Shown: positions 20,915 through 42,152, counted from the first letter of the stretch. The stretch: DNA of 64,000 bases from Enterobacter pseudoroggenkampii (GCF_026420145.1 NZ_JAPMLV010000001.1:2542001-2606000); one strand, 5' to 3'. The notes: generated from the letters alone by a model not told the origin. Made by a program: numbers and translations.

Positions 20915-22903
20915 ATGTCCCGTAAAGAGCTCGCCAATGCCATCCGCGCCCTCAGCATGGATGCCGTGCAGAAAGCCAATTCCGGCCACCCCGGCGCACC
21001 GATGGGCATGGCCGATATTGCCGAAGTGCTGTGGAACGACTTCCTGAAGCACAACCCGAATGACCCCACCTGGTACGATCGCGACCGCTTTATTCTCTCC
21101 AACGGTCACGCCTCAATGCTGCTCTACAGCCTGCTGCACCTTTCCGGCTACGATCTGCCGCTTGAGGAGCTGAAAAACTTCCGTCAGCTGCACTCCAAAA
21201 CCCCTGGGCACCCGGAGATTGGCTATACGCCGGGCGTGGAGACCACCACCGGGCCGCTCGGTCAGGGGCTGGCCAATGCGGTCGGGCTGGCGATTGCCGA
21301 GCGTACGCTGGCGGCACAGTTTAACCAGCCGGACCACGAGATTGTCGATCACTACACCTACGTGTTTATGGGTGACGGCTGCCTGATGGAGGGGATATCC
21401 CACGAGGTCTGCTCCCTGGCGGGCACGCTGGGGCTCGGCAAGCTGATCGGGTTCTACGATCACAACGGCATCTCCATCGACGGGGAGACCGAGGGCTGGT
21501 TTACCGACGACACGGCAAAACGCTTCGAGGCCTACCACTGGCACGTGGTGCATGAGATTGACGGTCACGACCCTGAGGCGGTGAAAAAAGCGATTCAGGA
21601 AGCGCAGAGCGTGAAGGACAAACCGTCCCTGATTATCTGCCGCACGGTCATCGGCTTCGGCTCGCCGAACAAGGCGGGCAAAGAGGAGGCGCACGGTGCG
21701 GCGCTGGGCGAGGAGGAAGTGGCGCTGACCCGGCAGAAGCTGGGCTGGAAATACCCGCCGTTTGAGATCCCAAAAGAGATCTACAGAGCCTGGGATGCCC
21801 GTGAAGACGGAGAGAAAGCCCAGCACGCCTGGAACGAGAAGTTTGCCGCTTATAAAAAAGCGCACCCGGAGCTGGCCGCCGAGTTCTCCCGCCGCATGAG
21901 CGGCGGTCTGCCGGAAGACTGGGACGATAAAACCCAGGCGCTGATTGAAAACCTGCAGTCCAACCCGGCGAAAATCGCCACCCGTAAGGCGTCGCAAAAT
22001 ACCCTGAACGCAATCGGCCCTATTCTGCCCGAACTGCTCGGCGGCTCGGCGGACCTGGCGCCAAGCAACCTGACGATCTGGTCCGGCTCGAAATCGCTGA
22101 AAGAGGACATTGCCGGGAACTATATCCACTACGGCGTGCGCGAGTTCGGGATGACCGCCATTGCCAACGGCATCGCCCATCACGGTGGGTTTGTGCCGTA
22201 CACCGCCACCTTCCTGATGTTCGTCGAGTACGCCCGTAACGCGGCGCGCATGGCGGCGCTGATGAAGGCGCGGCAGATTATGGTCTATACCCACGACTCC
22301 ATCGGTCTGGGAGAAGACGGCCCCACCCACCAGGCGGTTGAACAGCTGGCTAGCCTGCGCCTGACGCCAAACTTCAGCACCTGGCGTCCGTGCGATCAGG
22401 TCGAAGCGGCAGTGGGCTGGAAGCTGGCGGTAGAACGCCATAACGGCCCAACGGCATTAATTCTGTCCCGCCAGAATCTGGCGCAGATTGAACGCACGCC
22501 GGAACAGGTGAAAAACATCGCCCGCGGCGGCTACATTCTGAAGGACAGCGGCGGCAAGCCGGACGTGATCCTGATTGCGACCGGTTCCGAGGTGGAAATC
22601 ACGGTGAAAGCGGCGGAAAAACTGACCGCCGAAGGCCACGCGGTGCGCGTGGTATCCCTGCCTTCTACGGATATTTTTGACGCTCAGGACGAGGCGTACC
22701 GGGAGTCGGTGCTGCCCTCTAACGTCGCGGCGCGCGTGGCGGTGGAGGCCGGTATCGCCGACTACTGGTACAAGTATGTCGGGCTCAAAGGGGCGATTGT
22801 GGGCATGCGGGGCTACGGTGAGTCCGCCCCTGCCGATAAGCTGTTCCCGTACTTCGGCTTTACCGTTGAGAACGTGGTGGAGAAGGCGCTGAGCGTGCTG
22901 TAG
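20915..22903 (+). CDS. tktB: transketolase 2
   Basis: A thiamine-diphosphate-dependent transketolase that moves two-carbon units between ketose and aldose phosphates. It has 662 residues (E. coli TktB 667). The ThDP-binding motif GDGCLMEG is near residue 155, and a C-terminal transketolase domain follows the pyrimidine-binding domain ([18 protein letters not shown]). It is co-transcribed with talA and ends at a strong terminator. Confidence 0.96.
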   Translation: MSRKELANAIRALSMDAVQKANSGHPGAPMGMADIAEVLWNDFLKHNPNDPTWYDRDRFILSNGHASMLLYSLLHLSGYDLPLEELKNFRQLHSKTPGHPEIGYTPGVETTTGPLGQGLANAVGLAIAERTLAAQFNQPDHEIVDHYTYVFMGDGCLMEGISHEVCSLAGTLGLGKLIGFYDHNGISIDGETEGWFTDDTAKRFEAYHWHVVHEIDGHDPEAVKKAIQEAQSVKDKPSLIICRTVIGFGSPNKAGKEEAHGAALGEEEVALTRQKLGWKYPPFEIPKEIYRAWDAREDGEKAQHAWNEKFAAYKKAHPELAAEFSRRMSGGLPEDWDDKTQALIENLQSNPAKIATRKASQNTLNAIGPILPELLGGSADLAPSNLTIWSGSKSLKEDIAGNYIHYGVREFGMTAIANGIAHHGGFVPYTATFLMFVEYARNAARMAALMKARQIMVYTHDSIGLGEDGPTHQAVEQLASLRLTPNFSTWRPCDQVEAAVGWKLAVERHNGPTALILSRQNLAQIERTPEQVKNIARGGYILKDSGGKPDVILIATGSEVEITVKAAEKLTAEGHAVRVVSLPSTDIFDAQDEAYRESVLPSNVAARVAVEAGIADYWYKYVGLKGAIVGMRGYGESAPADKLFPYFGFTVENVVEKALSVL

Positions 22904-22945
22904 TGCGGTCTGCGTTGCCGGGTGGCGCTGTCGCTTACCCGGCCT
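22903..22945. repeat. REP-type repeat, left copy flanking the ebg-ygj block
   Basis: A 43-bp stretch starting at the last base of tktB (gtgcggtctgc...cttacccggcct) that recurs in the same orientation at 33062-33104 with 41 of 43 bases identical. Its core (gccgggtggcgct / cttacccggc) is the REP motif seen at several places in this window. Confidence 0.8.
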
Positions 22946-22953
22946 GGAAAATC

Positions 22954-22975
22954 GGGTGGCATTGCCACCCTTTTT

Positions 22976-22977
<2 letters not shown>
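22954..22977 (+). terminator. Rho-independent terminator of talA-tktB
   Basis: The stem GGGTGGC / GCCACCC (22954-22960 with 22964-22970), a 3-base loop and seven T's follow tktB. It touches the stop codon of the convergent ygjH. Confidence 0.9.
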
Positions 22978-23383
<406 letters not shown>

Positions 23384-23401
23384 AACGGATGCATGTCCTG
23401 A

Positions 23402-24430
<1,029 letters not shown>

Positions 24431-24450
24431 TTCCCCTCGTTTAACACACT

Positions 24451-24473
24451 GCCGGGCATGCCCGGCATTTTTT
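24451..24473 (+). terminator. Rho-independent terminator of ebgR
   Basis: The perfect palindrome GCCGGGCATGCCCGGC (24451-24466) is followed by ATTTTTTT. It ends the ebgR transcript before the ebgA promoter. Confidence 0.9.
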
Positions 24474-24492
24474 TATTTCGTGATCGAGTTAA

Positions 24493-28106
<3,614 letters not shown>

Positions 28107-28113
28107 AAAATCC

Positions 28114-28136
28114 AGCGGTGCCAATGAAGCACCGCT
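28114..28136 (+). other. stem-loop between ebgC and ygjI
   Basis: The inverted repeat AGCGGTGC / GCACCGCT (28114-28121 with 28129-28136) is followed by atcctcctcg and not by T's. It probably tunes ygjI translation or protects the 3' end of ebgAC mRNA and does not fully terminate transcription. Confidence 0.5.
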
Positions 28137-28159
28137 ATCCTCCTCGTACCCGGAGATAG

Positions 28160-33056
<4,897 letters not shown>

Positions 33057-33061
33057 CGAGG

Positions 33062-33153
33062 GTGCGGTCTGCTTTGCCGGGTGGCGCTGGCGCTTACCCG
33101 GCCTACGGTTCGGGCTTTTGTAGGCCGGGTAAGGCGAAGCCGCCACCCGGCAG
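33062..33153. repeat. REP/BIME repeat, right copy flanking the ebg-ygj block
   Basis: A head-to-head pair: the first unit (33062-33104) is 41/43 identical to the repeat at the tktB end, and the second (33120-33153, taggccgggtaaggcg...ccacccggca) is its inverted partner. The pair can fold into a long hairpin between the convergent ygjK and ypfG. Confidence 0.85.
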
Positions 33154-33158
33154 AAAAG

Positions 33159-34202
33159 CTACCGCGTAATCCACAGCGTGGGCCAGGCATCTGGCCCATT
33201 CCAGTTGTCGCAGCTGGGCTCCTCGGCGTAGCGCACCAGGCGGAAACGCTGGCCGTCAAAACGCCAGCGCGTCTGGATCCCACAATCGCCCATACCGCGT
33301 CCCAGCGCGAGCGTTGTCAGCTCGCGCGTCTTCTCATCGAAGCTGGCGTTCATCAACTCCATCTCACTGCCGTCGCTTGACGGCGTAAACGGCAGACGCA
33401 GCCTGACGCTGCGGGCGGTGAACGGTTTTTCACGTGATACCAGCCACGCCAGATCGACCGTGTTATAGGCCCCCGCCTCGCAGCTGACGATCAGCAGCGC
33501 TTTGTCATCGGTTAACGCGGTGACGCGCACTTCCCGGCGGTTAGGATCCAGCGAACACTGGCTGCTGTTCATCCGTCCGGTACCATAGTCCAGCAGGTCG
33601 TTCAGTTCGGCGTGGGAGAGTGGCGTCGGGGTCGGATTGACAACCGCCACCTTTTTTAAGGCGGGTGCGGGCGGAACGCTTAACGGCGGATCGTCACCTT
33701 TCTTGATCCACGCGGTTTCGCTGCCGACGCGCTTTTGCTGCGCATCAATGAACAGCAGCGCGGCTTTCAGACCGCTCAGTGAAATGACCTGCTTACCGCC
33801 GCGCAGGGTCAGGGACTTCCCTTCCTGGATGTTTTTCAGAAAGGCGGTGATGGTGGCCGCATCGTCCGTTTTCAGATGCCAGGGCGTGAGCTGCCAGCGC
33901 TGTTTGTCGAGCTTCAGAGGAATGTTATCCAGCAGCAGGCGGGGAGCAATCTCAGGCTCTTTAACGGAGGGAGTATCAAGACCGCCGAGATCGATACGCA
34001 GCGTGGCATCCGTTTTCGCCCCGGCGCTTCGGGTGAGCGTCATGACCAGACCACGATGTTCGCCCGTGTTGCGGGCAAGGCAAAAGTTCTGGTTATTGCA
34101 GGTCACCTGCCAGTCAGAAAAGGCTTGCTGCGCGGGTGCAGCCCGCACCTGCGGCGCGAGGAGCACCCAAAACAGGGAAAATAAAAAGACGCTGTAGCGC
34201 AT
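33159..34202 (-). CDS. ypfG: DUF1176 family protein YpfG
   Basis: A 347-residue exported protein of unknown function. The ATG at 34202 gives a signal peptide (MRYSVFLFSLFWVLLAPQVRA) and a length equal to E. coli YpfG; a start ten codons upstream is possible but adds no homology. The mature region begins with FSDWQVTCNNQNFCLARN and ends in DNWNGPDAWPTLWITR, typical of the family. The paired cysteines suggest a disulfide-bonded periplasmic protein. Confidence 0.93.
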   Translation of the reverse strand: MRYSVFLFSLFWVLLAPQVRAAPAQQAFSDWQVTCNNQNFCLARNTGEHRGLVMTLTRSAGAKTDATLRIDLGGLDTPSVKEPEIAPRLLLDNIPLKLDKQRWQLTPWHLKTDDAATITAFLKNIQEGKSLTLRGGKQVISLSGLKAALLFIDAQQKRVGSETAWIKKGDDPPLSVPPAPALKKVAVVNPTPTPLSHAELNDLLDYGTGRMNSSQCSLDPNRREVRVTALTDDKALLIVSCEAGAYNTVDLAWLVSREKPFTARSVRLRLPFTPSSDGSEMELMNASFDEKTRELTTLALGRGMGDCGIQTRWRFDGQRFRLVRYAEEPSCDNWNGPDAWPTLWITR

Positions 34203-34303
34203 GAATGACACAATCCCGGAACGAAAACGCATAACTGGGCAGTATCTTCGTGTTCCCGCCGGGGTTGCTCAATCGGATTTATCAGATATACCCGAAAAAC
34301 AGG

Positions 34304-34897
34304 CTATATCCGTTCGAAAGGGGTATTCATCAGCCCGGTAGTCTGTAAATACTGCAGTAATATCACCGCCTTACCGTCCCTGATTTCTCCTGTTCGCACC
34401 ATCTCCAGCGCTCGGGCAAAAGGAAGCTCCAGCACTTCGATATCTTCATCCTCGACGCCACCGCCCCGGTGAGTGCGCTGCGCGTCGCTGTATTCCGCGA
34501 TGAAGAAATGGACGATTTCCGTCACGCCGCCGGGCGACATAAACAGCTCGAAGACCTTTTTGACCTCGCCCACTTCGAAGCCGGTTTCTTCAACGGCCTC
34601 TTTGCGGATGCAGACTTCCGGTTCATCATCATCGAGCAGGCCCGCGCAGGTTTCAATCAGACGTCCGTCAGGGTTGCCATTGACCCATGTCGCCACCCTG
34701 AACTGGCGGATCAGCACCACGCTCCGCTTTTCACGGTTATAGAGCAGAATAGTTGCTCCATTGCCACGGTCGTAGACCTCGCGTTTGTGGCGGATCACTT
34801 CACCGTTGTTACGTGTAAGATCATAGGTGATGTTACGCAGGACAAAGTAGTTTTCAGAGAGAATTTTGTCTTTGATAACGTCAATTTTCAGGGTCAT
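34304..34897 (-). CDS. nudK: Nudix hydrolase NudK (GDP-mannose pyrophosphatase)
   Basis: Cleaves GDP-mannose and related nucleotide sugars to mannose-1-phosphate and GMP. The Nudix box spans [21 protein letters not shown] (G...REAxEETG pattern with E, E and E as metal ligands). The ATG at 34897 ([18 protein letters not shown]) gives 197 residues, close to E. coli NudK (191). The longer frame to 34915 has no counterpart. The C-terminal end, [10 protein letters not shown], extends slightly beyond E. coli. Confidence 0.94.
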   Translation of the reverse strand: MTLKIDVIKDKILSENYFVLRNITYDLTRNNGEVIRHKREVYDRGNGATILLYNREKRSVVLIRQFRVATWVNGNPDGRLIETCAGLLDDDEPEVCIRKEAVEETGFEVGEVKKVFELFMSPGGVTEIVHFFIAEYSDAQRTHRGGGVEDEDIEVLELPFARALEMVRTGEIRDGKAVILLQYLQTTGLMNTPFERI

Positions 34898-34963
34898 ACT
34901 GGCTCCACGACACAATGAGTCGTCCTATACTACGCCGTGAATCCCGCTTTGTCGCCCGCCGGT

Positions 34964-36940
34964 TTAATGATGTTTTGGCGCGTTAACCCCAAGCCAGTCG
35001 AGTATCCCTTGCGCCGCATGACGCCCTTCCGCCATGGCGGTCACCACCAGATCCGCGCCGCGTACCGCATCGCCCCCGGCGAAGATCTGCGGGTTAGTCG
35101 TCTGGTAACGGTAACGGCTCTCGACGGAGGCTACGATCCGCCCCCAGTCATCCGTTTCGACACCCTGCGCCTGCAGCCACGGCATCGCGTGCGGGTTAAA
35201 ACCAAACGCCATGATGACTGCATCCGCGGCCATCACGAACTCACTGCCCGCCACGGGAACCGGTCGCCGCCGTCCCTGCGCATCCGGCTCTCCGAGTTCG
35301 GTACGCAGCATCCGGATACCGTTGACTCTACCGTTCGGATCCAGCGTCAGCTCAACCGGCTGGACGTTAAATTCAAACGCCGCGCCCTCTTCTCTGGCGT
35401 TCTTCACCTCTTTCTTCGAGCCCGGCATGTTGGCCTCATCCCGACGATAGGCGCAGGTCACCTTCGCCGCACCGTGGCGTAACGCGGTGCGGACGCAGTC
35501 CATGGCGGTATCGCCCCCGCCAAGCACCACCACGTTTAAGCCATGGGTGTCGATGAACGGTTCGCTGGCCGTCGCCTCCAGCCCCATAACATGCCGCGTG
35601 TTGCCCACCAGGAAAGGCAGCGCGTCATAGACCCCTGGCGCGTCTTCATGCGGGATACCCGCCTTCATCGAACGATAGGTTCCCACGCCAATAAACAGGG
35701 CGTCGTAATCGTGCTTTAACTGCGACATCGACACGTCCTGGCCCACCTCGCAGTTCAGCTCGAAGCGGATCCCCATCGCAGTAAATATCTCTCTGCGCCG
35801 CGCGAGCAGCGATTTGTCCAGCTTGAATGCCGGGATGCCAAAGGTCAGCAATCCACCGATTTCCGGATGCCGGTCATAGACCGTCACGCTCACGCCGCGA
35901 CGCGCCAGCACGTCGGCGCACGCCAGCCCGGCAGGCCCCGCGCCGACAATCGCGACACGTTTATCTGTCGGCGTGACGGCGGACATATCCGGCCGCCAGC
36001 CCATCGCCAGCGCCCGATCGGAGATATAGCGCTCGATGTTACCGATGGTCACGGATCCCGCCTCTTCACGTATTGCGCAGGCCCCTTCGCATAATCGGTC
36101 CTGCGGGCAGACGCGGCCGGTAATTTCAGGTAAACAGTTGGTCTGATGAGAAAGCTCGACCGCGCCGGCGATATCCCCCGCGTTGAGGCGCTCAATCCAC
36201 TGTGGGATGTGGTTATGCAGCGGGCAGGTCCATTCGCAAATGCTGTGCTCTCCGCATTTCAGGCAGCGCGACGCCTCGCGGGCGGCCTGCCCGTCCCGGA
36301 ACGGCAGGTAAATTTCGTTAAAATGGCTTACGCGCTCTGCGGCAGCCAGTTTATCGGGCTCGCCGCGTGGCGCCGTCCCCTGCATCTGCTGCAGTTTGGT
36401 GCGCGGAGCATCTTCTCCGACGGCCTCCGCATGCCAGGGCCGCGCCTCCAGGCAGGCCGTGCGCTGTCGGCGCGATTTCGCCAGATGATCAAGGACAGCA
36501 GGCGTCGCCAGTGAGAGGACATCTGCCGGGCAATTTTCGATACAGGCCGGGCCGTGTGGCCGCGTCAGACAGAGATCGCATTTATTCGCCGAGGCCTTCA
36601 CGCTGCCGTTGTCGAGCGGGGTGACGATAATCTCCATCGTGCCAAACGGGCAGGCCACCACGCAGGCCTTACAGCCGATGCATTTTTGTTGATTCACCTG
36701 TACGCTGTCATCGCATTTGCTGATGGCACCGTTCGGGCAGCTTTGCGCGCAGGGTGCATTTTCACAATGATGACAGGTCACGGGGCTGCTCTTCTCACCG
36801 GATCTCAGGACCGTAATACGGGGATGAAAATGGCGCTCGCTCAGGACATGCTGCTCATCGTTGTGCGCCATCACGCAGGCCACTTCGCAGGCGCGACACC
36901 CGATGCACTGCTGGCTGTTAGCCATAATAAAACGATTCAT
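34964..36940 (-). CDS. aegA: putative oxidoreductase AegA, Fe-S subunit fused to a GltD-like domain
   Basis: A fusion of a ferredoxin-like polyferredoxin N-terminus (about 1-150, with several CxxCxxC clusters such as CIGCRACEVAC and CIGCKACVVACPFG) to a glutamate synthase small-subunit-like flavoprotein (about 170-658; CLKCGEHSICEWTC, VAIVGAGPAGLACADVL, VVLGGGDTAMDC). The ATG at 36940 (MNRFIMANSQQCIGC) gives 658 residues, equal to E. coli within one. In E. coli the gene is induced anaerobically and linked to urate breakdown. It is divergent from narQ. Confidence 0.95.
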   Translation of the reverse strand: MNRFIMANSQQCIGCRACEVACVMAHNDEQHVLSERHFHPRITVLRSGEKSSPVTCHHCENAPCAQSCPNGAISKCDDSVQVNQQKCIGCKACVVACPFGTMEIIVTPLDNGSVKASANKCDLCLTRPHGPACIENCPADVLSLATPAVLDHLAKSRRQRTACLEARPWHAEAVGEDAPRTKLQQMQGTAPRGEPDKLAAAERVSHFNEIYLPFRDGQAAREASRCLKCGEHSICEWTCPLHNHIPQWIERLNAGDIAGAVELSHQTNCLPEITGRVCPQDRLCEGACAIREEAGSVTIGNIERYISDRALAMGWRPDMSAVTPTDKRVAIVGAGPAGLACADVLARRGVSVTVYDRHPEIGGLLTFGIPAFKLDKSLLARRREIFTAMGIRFELNCEVGQDVSMSQLKHDYDALFIGVGTYRSMKAGIPHEDAPGVYDALPFLVGNTRHVMGLEATASEPFIDTHGLNVVVLGGGDTAMDCVRTALRHGAAKVTCAYRRDEANMPGSKKEVKNAREEGAAFEFNVQPVELTLDPNGRVNGIRMLRTELGEPDAQGRRRPVPVAGSEFVMAADAVIMAFGFNPHAMPWLQAQGVETDDWGRIVASVESRYRYQTTNPQIFAGGDAVRGADLVVTAMAEGRHAAQGILDWLGVNAPKHH

Positions 36941-37092
36941 AACCACACCTGTTTTTGGTTCAATAACCTTTCTCTTTATAAGAGTATGGTATTTACGCAT
37001 CACGGCGCGATCGGGCAATGTTCAAATGCCCGGAATGCCCAATTATTTCCAGTGAACCTGTGGCAGATCAATTTTATTCAGAGAGCCGTTCT
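36941..37092. promoter_or_regulatory. aegA/narQ divergent promoter region
   Basis: A 152-bp AT-rich region between divergent genes that should hold both promoters. aegA control by Fnr and the Nar regulators is known in E. coli, but I see no Fnr box good enough to name. Confidence 0.45.
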
Positions 37093-38787
37093 GTGACCGT
37101 TAAACGACCCGTTTCCGGAAGCCTTGCCTGGGCTTTCTTTTCGATCATTGTCTTATCCGTGCTGACCAGCACCGTCGCGCTGCTGACGCTGGCCAGCAGC
37201 CAGCGTGATGCCGAAGCCATTAATATCGCCGGCTCGCTGCGCATGCAGAGCTATCGTCTGGGCTACGAGATGCAGCGCAACAGCCCTTCCCTTGCTGCAC
37301 ATCGCGAGAGCTGGCAACAGACGCTCGGCGCGCCTGCGCTGCAGAAGCTGAACCGCTGGTACGTTCCGGACAATGTTAAAGCACGCTACCAGCAGCTGCA
37401 CGTGGCCTGGCAGGAGATGGATGCTCACATCGCCCGCGGCGACAGCGCGTGGTATCAACACAATATTGAAGATTTTGTCGGCCGCATTGATGCCTTTGTC
37501 CTCGCCCTTCAGCACTACACCGAACATAAAATTCAGACGGTGACCCTGCTTTCCCTGGCAGGCGCTCTCGGGATCCTGCTGCTGACGCTGTTTACCCTGC
37601 GACGCATCCGTCGCCAGGTGGTGCTGCCGCTTAACAATCTGGTGGCGGCCAGCGAACGGGTTGAGCGCGGGGAATTTGCAACCCCGGCGCCGGATTCCGC
37701 CCTGCCGAATGAGCTGGGCCAGCTCTCCCGCGCCTTCAACCACATGTCCGCCGAATTAGATACGCTCTACCGTTCGCTTGAGGCTTCGGTCGCGGAAAAA
37801 ACGCGGCACCTGCACGAAGCCCACCAGCAGCTCGACATGCTGTTCAAGTGCTCGCAGGCGCTGAATACCGGCCAGATAGACAGCCACTGTTTCCGGCATA
37901 TCCTGCAGATTGTCCATGACTATACGCAGATGAATTATCTGGAGCTGCGCACCAGCGACGACTGGCGGCTGTGTGAAGGGAAGGAGTCCAGGGGGATCCC
38001 TCTACAAAACCTGCCGGTACTGATGCAGGACACCCTTTACGGCGAGCTGCGCTGGCAAAGCGAAACGGACAGCGTCCCCCTTCCGCTGATGCGAAGCGTG
38101 GCGACCATGCTCGGGCGCGGGCTGTACTTTAACCAGGCGCAAAAACATTACCAGCAGCTGCTGCTGATGGAAGAGCGCGCCACCATCGCCCGCGAGCTGC
38201 ACGATTCGCTGGCGCAGGTGCTGTCGTATCTGCGCATTCAGCTTGCGCTGCTCAAACGCGCCGTGCCGGAGGAAAATACTCCGGCGCAGACCATCATCTC
38301 CGACTTCTCCCGCGAGCTGAACAACGCCTGGCAGCAGCTGCGCGAACTGCTCACTACCTTCCGCCTGACGCTGAACCACGCGAATTTACCCGCGGCGCTA
38401 CAGGAGTCCCTCGACGTCCTGCAGAGCCAGACGCAGGCTAAGCTGCATCTCGACTGTCGCCTCTCCTCGCTGGCGCTGGACGCGCAAAAGCAGGTGCATC
38501 TTTTACAGATCGTGCGTGAGGCCGTGCTGAACGCCATTAAGCACGCGCAGGCCAGCGAAATCGCGGTGAACTGCGTGACGGCAGCGAACGGTACGCACTG
38601 CGTCAGCATTCGTGACAACGGGATCGGAATTGGCGAGGCCAGCGAGCCGCCGGGACACTACGGGCTGAACATTATGCGTGAACGCGCGCAACGGCTTGGG
38701 GGAACACTACACTTTTCACAGCCGCAAAACGGCGGCACGCTGGTCAGCGTGACGTTCCCGGTGCCCACACCGTTAACAGGTAAATAA
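37093..38787 (+). CDS. narQ: nitrate/nitrite sensor histidine kinase NarQ
   Basis: A membrane sensor that phosphorylates NarL and NarP in response to nitrate and nitrite. The GTG at 37093 gives (M)TVKRPVSGSLAWAFF and 564 residues, aligned with E. coli (566). A start 25 codons upstream would add a cysteine-rich stretch without homology. The order is TM1, a periplasmic ligand helix (NIAGSLRMQSYRLGYEMQ, P-box), TM2, HAMP, a linker, then HisKA_3 with phosphorylated H370 in ARELHDSLAQ and the HATPase domain. H370 has the same number as in E. coli. Confidence 0.95.
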   Translation: MTVKRPVSGSLAWAFFSIIVLSVLTSTVALLTLASSQRDAEAINIAGSLRMQSYRLGYEMQRNSPSLAAHRESWQQTLGAPALQKLNRWYVPDNVKARYQQLHVAWQEMDAHIARGDSAWYQHNIEDFVGRIDAFVLALQHYTEHKIQTVTLLSLAGALGILLLTLFTLRRIRRQVVLPLNNLVAASERVERGEFATPAPDSALPNELGQLSRAFNHMSAELDTLYRSLEASVAEKTRHLHEAHQQLDMLFKCSQALNTGQIDSHCFRHILQIVHDYTQMNYLELRTSDDWRLCEGKESRGIPLQNLPVLMQDTLYGELRWQSETDSVPLPLMRSVATMLGRGLYFNQAQKHYQQLLLMEERATIARELHDSLAQVLSYLRIQLALLKRAVPEENTPAQTIISDFSRELNNAWQQLRELLTTFRLTLNHANLPAALQESLDVLQSQTQAKLHLDCRLSSLALDAQKQVHLLQIVREAVLNAIKHAQASEIAVNCVTAANGTHCVSIRDNGIGIGEASEPPGHYGLNIMRERAQRLGGTLHFSQPQNGGTLVSVTFPVPTPLTGK

Positions 38788-38809
38788 CGGTAAAGGGGCA
38801 AGCGCAGGG

Positions 38810-38858
<49 letters not shown>

Positions 38859-38929
38859 CTGGCCCTTACCGCTAAAGTTATGCGGGCAATAAACAATAAT
38901 GACGTGCAGCAAAACGAGGTCACACTTTC

Positions 38930-41900
38930 ATGGCGAATTTCTTCATCGATCGCCCCATTTTTGCCTGGGTGCTTGCCATCCTGTTGTGTCTGACAGGTGT
39001 CCTGGCGATTACTTCACTTCCCGTTGAGCAATACCCCGACCTGGCACCGCCGAACGTGCGCGTCACCGCCAACTATCCCGGCGCGTCGGCACAAACGCTG
39101 GAAAATACCGTGACGCAGGTTATCGAGCAGAACATGACGGGTCTGGATAACCTGATGTACATGTCCTCGCAAAGTAGCGCCACGGGTCAGGCGACGGTGA
39201 CCCTGAGCTTTAAGGCGGGTACCGATCCGGACGAAGCGGTACAGCAGGTCCAAAACCAGCTGCAGTCGGCCATGCGCAAGCTGCCCCAGGCGGTGCAGAA
39301 CCAGGGCGTGACCGTGCGTAAAACTGGCGATACCAACATATTGACCATCGCGTTTGTCTCGACAGATGGCTCGATGGATAAACAGGACATCGCGGACTAC
39401 GTCGCCAGTAATATTCAGGATCCTATCAGCCGGATTAACGGCGTCGGGGATATCGACGCCTACGGCTCACAATACTCCATGCGTATCTGGCTCGATCCCA
39501 ACAAGCTGAACAGCTACCAGATGACGGCAACCGACGTGACGGATGCCATTAAAGCCCAGAACGCCCAGATTGCAGTGGGGCAACTGGGGGGAACGCCTTC
39601 CGTTGATAAGCAAGCCCTGAACGCCACCATTAATTCGCAATCCCTGCTGCAGACGCCGGACCAGTTCCGCAATATCACCCTGCGCGTGAATCAGGACGGG
39701 TCGGAAGTGCGTCTGGGCGATGTCGCCACGGTGGAAATGGGGGCGGAGAAATACGACTACCTGAGCCGCTTTAACGGCAATCAGGCCTCCGGCCTGGGGA
39801 TTAAACTGGCCTCCGGCGCGAACGAAATGGCGACGGCGAAACTGGTGTTAGATCGTCTGGACGAGCTGTCGCAGTATTTCCCGCACGGGCTGGAGTATAA
39901 AGTCGCCTATGAAACCACCTCCTTCGTTAAAGCGTCGATTGAGGACGTGGTGAAGACCCTGCTGGAAGCCATCGCGCTGGTGTTCCTGGTCATGTACCTG
40001 TTCCTGCAAAACTTCCGCGCGACGCTGATCCCCACCATTGCCGTCCCGGTGGTGCTGCTGGGGACCTTTGCGGTGCTGTACGCGTTCGGGTACAGCATTA
40101 ATACCCTGACGATGTTTGCCATGGTGCTGGCGATTGGCCTTCTGGTGGATGATGCCATCGTGGTGGTTGAAAACGTCGAGCGCATCATGAGCGAAGAAGG
40201 ACTCACTCCGCGCCAGGCGACGCGCAAATCCATGGGGCAAATTCAGGGGGCGTTAGTCGGGATTGCGATGGTGCTGTCGGCCGTCTTTATCCCGATGGCC
40301 TTCTTTGGCGGCACTACCGGGGCGATTTACCGTCAGTTCTCGATAACCATTGTCTCGGCGATGGTGCTCTCCGTGCTGGTGGCGCTGATCCTCACCCCCG
40401 CGCTGTGCGCCACCATTCTGAAACCGCTGCACAAAGGGGAGCATCACGGTCAGAAAGGCTTCTTCGGCTGGTTTAACCGGATGTTCAACCGCAACGCCGC
40501 GCGGTATGAATCTGCCGTCGGTCGCGTACTGCATCGCAGCCTGCGCTGGATGATGATTTACGTTGTGCTGCTGGGCGGCATGGTCTGGCTGTTCCTGCAC
40601 CTGCCCACCTCGTTCCTGCCGATGGAAGACCGGGGGATGTTCACCACCTCGGTGCAGCTTCCGAGCGGCGCAACGCAGCAGCAGACGCTGAAAGTGGTCC
40701 AGAAAGTAGAACAGTACTTCTTCACCAAAGAGAAAGATAACGTGGTGTCGGTCTTCTCCACCGTCGGCTCCGGTCCGGGCGGGAACGGTCAGAACGTCGC
40801 CCGCATGTTCGTCCGTCTGAAGGACTGGGACGAGCGCGATACCAGAACGGGAACGTCATTTGCCATCATTGAACGTGCGACTAAAGCCTTTGCGCACATC
40901 AAAGAGGCGCGCGTCTTTGCCAGCAGTCCGCCGGCGATAAGCGGGCTGGGCAGTTCTGCCGGTTTCGATATGGAGCTGCAGGATCACGCAGGGGCGGGCC
41001 ACACGGCGCTGATGGCGGCACGCGATAAGCTGCTAGCGCTGGCGGGCAACGATCCGGGCCTGACCCGCGTTCGCCATAACGGTCTTGATGATAGTCCACA
41101 GCTCCAGGTGGATATCGATCAGCGTAAGGCACAGGCGCTGGGCGTCTCGATCAACGATATCAATGACACCCTGCAGACGGCGTGGGGCTCGAGCTATGTG
41201 AATGACTTTATGGACCGCGGCCGCGTGAAAAAAGTGTATGTCCAGTCCGCCGCGCCGTTCCGCATGCTCCCGGACGATATAAACCGCTGGTTTGTCAGGA
41301 ATAACGCTGGCGGCATGGTGCCATTCTCCGCCTTTGCTAATTCGCACTGGGAGAGCGGCTCGCCGCGCCTGGAGCGCTATAACGGCTATTCTGCGGTTGA
41401 AATCGTCGGGGAAGCCGCGCCGGGCGTCAGTACCGGTACCGCCATGGACACCATGGAAAAACTGGTGCAGCAGTTGCCCGCCGGTTTTGGTCTCGAGTGG
41501 ACGGCCATGTCTTACCAGGAGCGTCTCTCCGGGGCGCAGGCCCCTGCGCTTTACGCGCTCTCTCTGCTGGTGGTCTTCCTCTGCCTTGCCGCACTGTATG
41601 AGAGCTGGTCGGTCCCGTTCTCGGTCATGCTGGTGGTACCCCTTGGGGTTGTCGGTGCGCTGCTGGCGACCTGGATGCGCGGCCTGGAGAACGATGTCTA
41701 CTTCCAGGTGGGCCTGCTCACCGTTATTGGGCTGTCGGCGAAAAACGCCATTCTGATCGTTGAGTTTGCCAACGAGATGAATGCCAAAGGCCACGAGCTG
41801 ATGGCCGCTACGCTGCACGCCTGCCGTCAGCGCCTGCGTCCGATCCTGATGACGTCGCTGGCGTTTGTCTTTGGTGTTCTGCCAATGGCAACCAGCACGG

Positions 41901-42043
41901 GCGCGGGCTCCAGCAGCCAGCATGCGGTCGGGACCGGGGTGATGGGCGGCATGATTTCGGCCACCATTCTGGCCATTTACTTCGTTCCGCTGTTCTTTGT
42001 GCTGGTGCGTCGCCGCTTCCCGCTGAAGGAACGTCCTGAGTAA
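38930..42043 (+). CDS. acrD: RND multidrug efflux pump AcrD
   Basis: An inner-membrane RND transporter of 1037 residues that works with AcrA and TolC and exports aminoglycosides and other hydrophilic drugs. It has twelve transmembrane segments with two large periplasmic loops. The proton-relay aspartates D407/D408 lie in [12 protein letters not shown] of TM4. Gene neighbours (narQ before, ypfM and yffB after) are those of acrD in E. coli, which separates it from acrB. A strong terminator follows. Confidence 0.97.
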   Translation: MANFFIDRPIFAWVLAILLCLTGVLAITSLPVEQYPDLAPPNVRVTANYPGASAQTLENTVTQVIEQNMTGLDNLMYMSSQSSATGQATVTLSFKAGTDPDEAVQQVQNQLQSAMRKLPQAVQNQGVTVRKTGDTNILTIAFVSTDGSMDKQDIADYVASNIQDPISRINGVGDIDAYGSQYSMRIWLDPNKLNSYQMTATDVTDAIKAQNAQIAVGQLGGTPSVDKQALNATINSQSLLQTPDQFRNITLRVNQDGSEVRLGDVATVEMGAEKYDYLSRFNGNQASGLGIKLASGANEMATAKLVLDRLDELSQYFPHGLEYKVAYETTSFVKASIEDVVKTLLEAIALVFLVMYLFLQNFRATLIPTIAVPVVLLGTFAVLYAFGYSINTLTMFAMVLAIGLLVDDAIVVVENVERIMSEEGLTPRQATRKSMGQIQGALVGIAMVLSAVFIPMAFFGGTTGAIYRQFSITIVSAMVLSVLVALILTPALCATILKPLHKGEHHGQKGFFGWFNRMFNRNAARYESAVGRVLHRSLRWMMIYVVLLGGMVWLFLHLPTSFLPMEDRGMFTTSVQLPSGATQQQTLKVVQKVEQYFFTKEKDNVVSVFSTVGSGPGGNGQNVARMFVRLKDWDERDTRTGTSFAIIERATKAFAHIKEARVFASSPPAISGLGSSAGFDMELQDHAGAGHTALMAARDKLLALAGNDPGLTRVRHNGLDDSPQLQVDIDQRKAQALGVSINDINDTLQTAWGSSYVNDFMDRGRVKKVYVQSAAPFRMLPDDINRWFVRNNAGGMVPFSAFANSHWESGSPRLERYNGYSAVEIVGEAAPGVSTGTAMDTMEKLVQQLPAGFGLEWTAMSYQERLSGAQAPALYALSLLVVFLCLAALYESWSVPFSVMLVVPLGVVGALLATWMRGLENDVYFQVGLLTVIGLSAKNAILIVEFANEMNAKGHELMAATLHACRQRLRPILMTSLAFVFGVLPMATSTGAGSSSQHAVGTGVMGGMISATILAIYFVPLFFVLVRRRFPLKERPE

Positions 42044-42060
42044 GTGGTTGAAATAAAAAA

Positions 42061-42085
42061 AGGCGGCTTTATCGGCCGCCTTTTT
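42061..42085 (+). terminator. Rho-independent terminator of acrD
   Basis: The stem AGGCGGC / GCCGCCT (42061-42067 with 42075-42081) is followed by T's, starting 17 bp after the acrD stop. A's before the stem mean it may also act on the opposite strand for ypfM. Confidence 0.92.
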
Positions 42086-42152
42086 ATTGTGTGATTAATT
42101 CACACTATGGTTATTTTACTTATTTTAGTGCTCTTGCAATTCTTACTGAATG

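Noticed and set aside
21113..22441. 442-codon open frame on the minus strand inside tktB
   Set aside because: It is a shadow of tktB with low-complexity Arg/Gln/Val composition and no ribosome site or homology I recognise.
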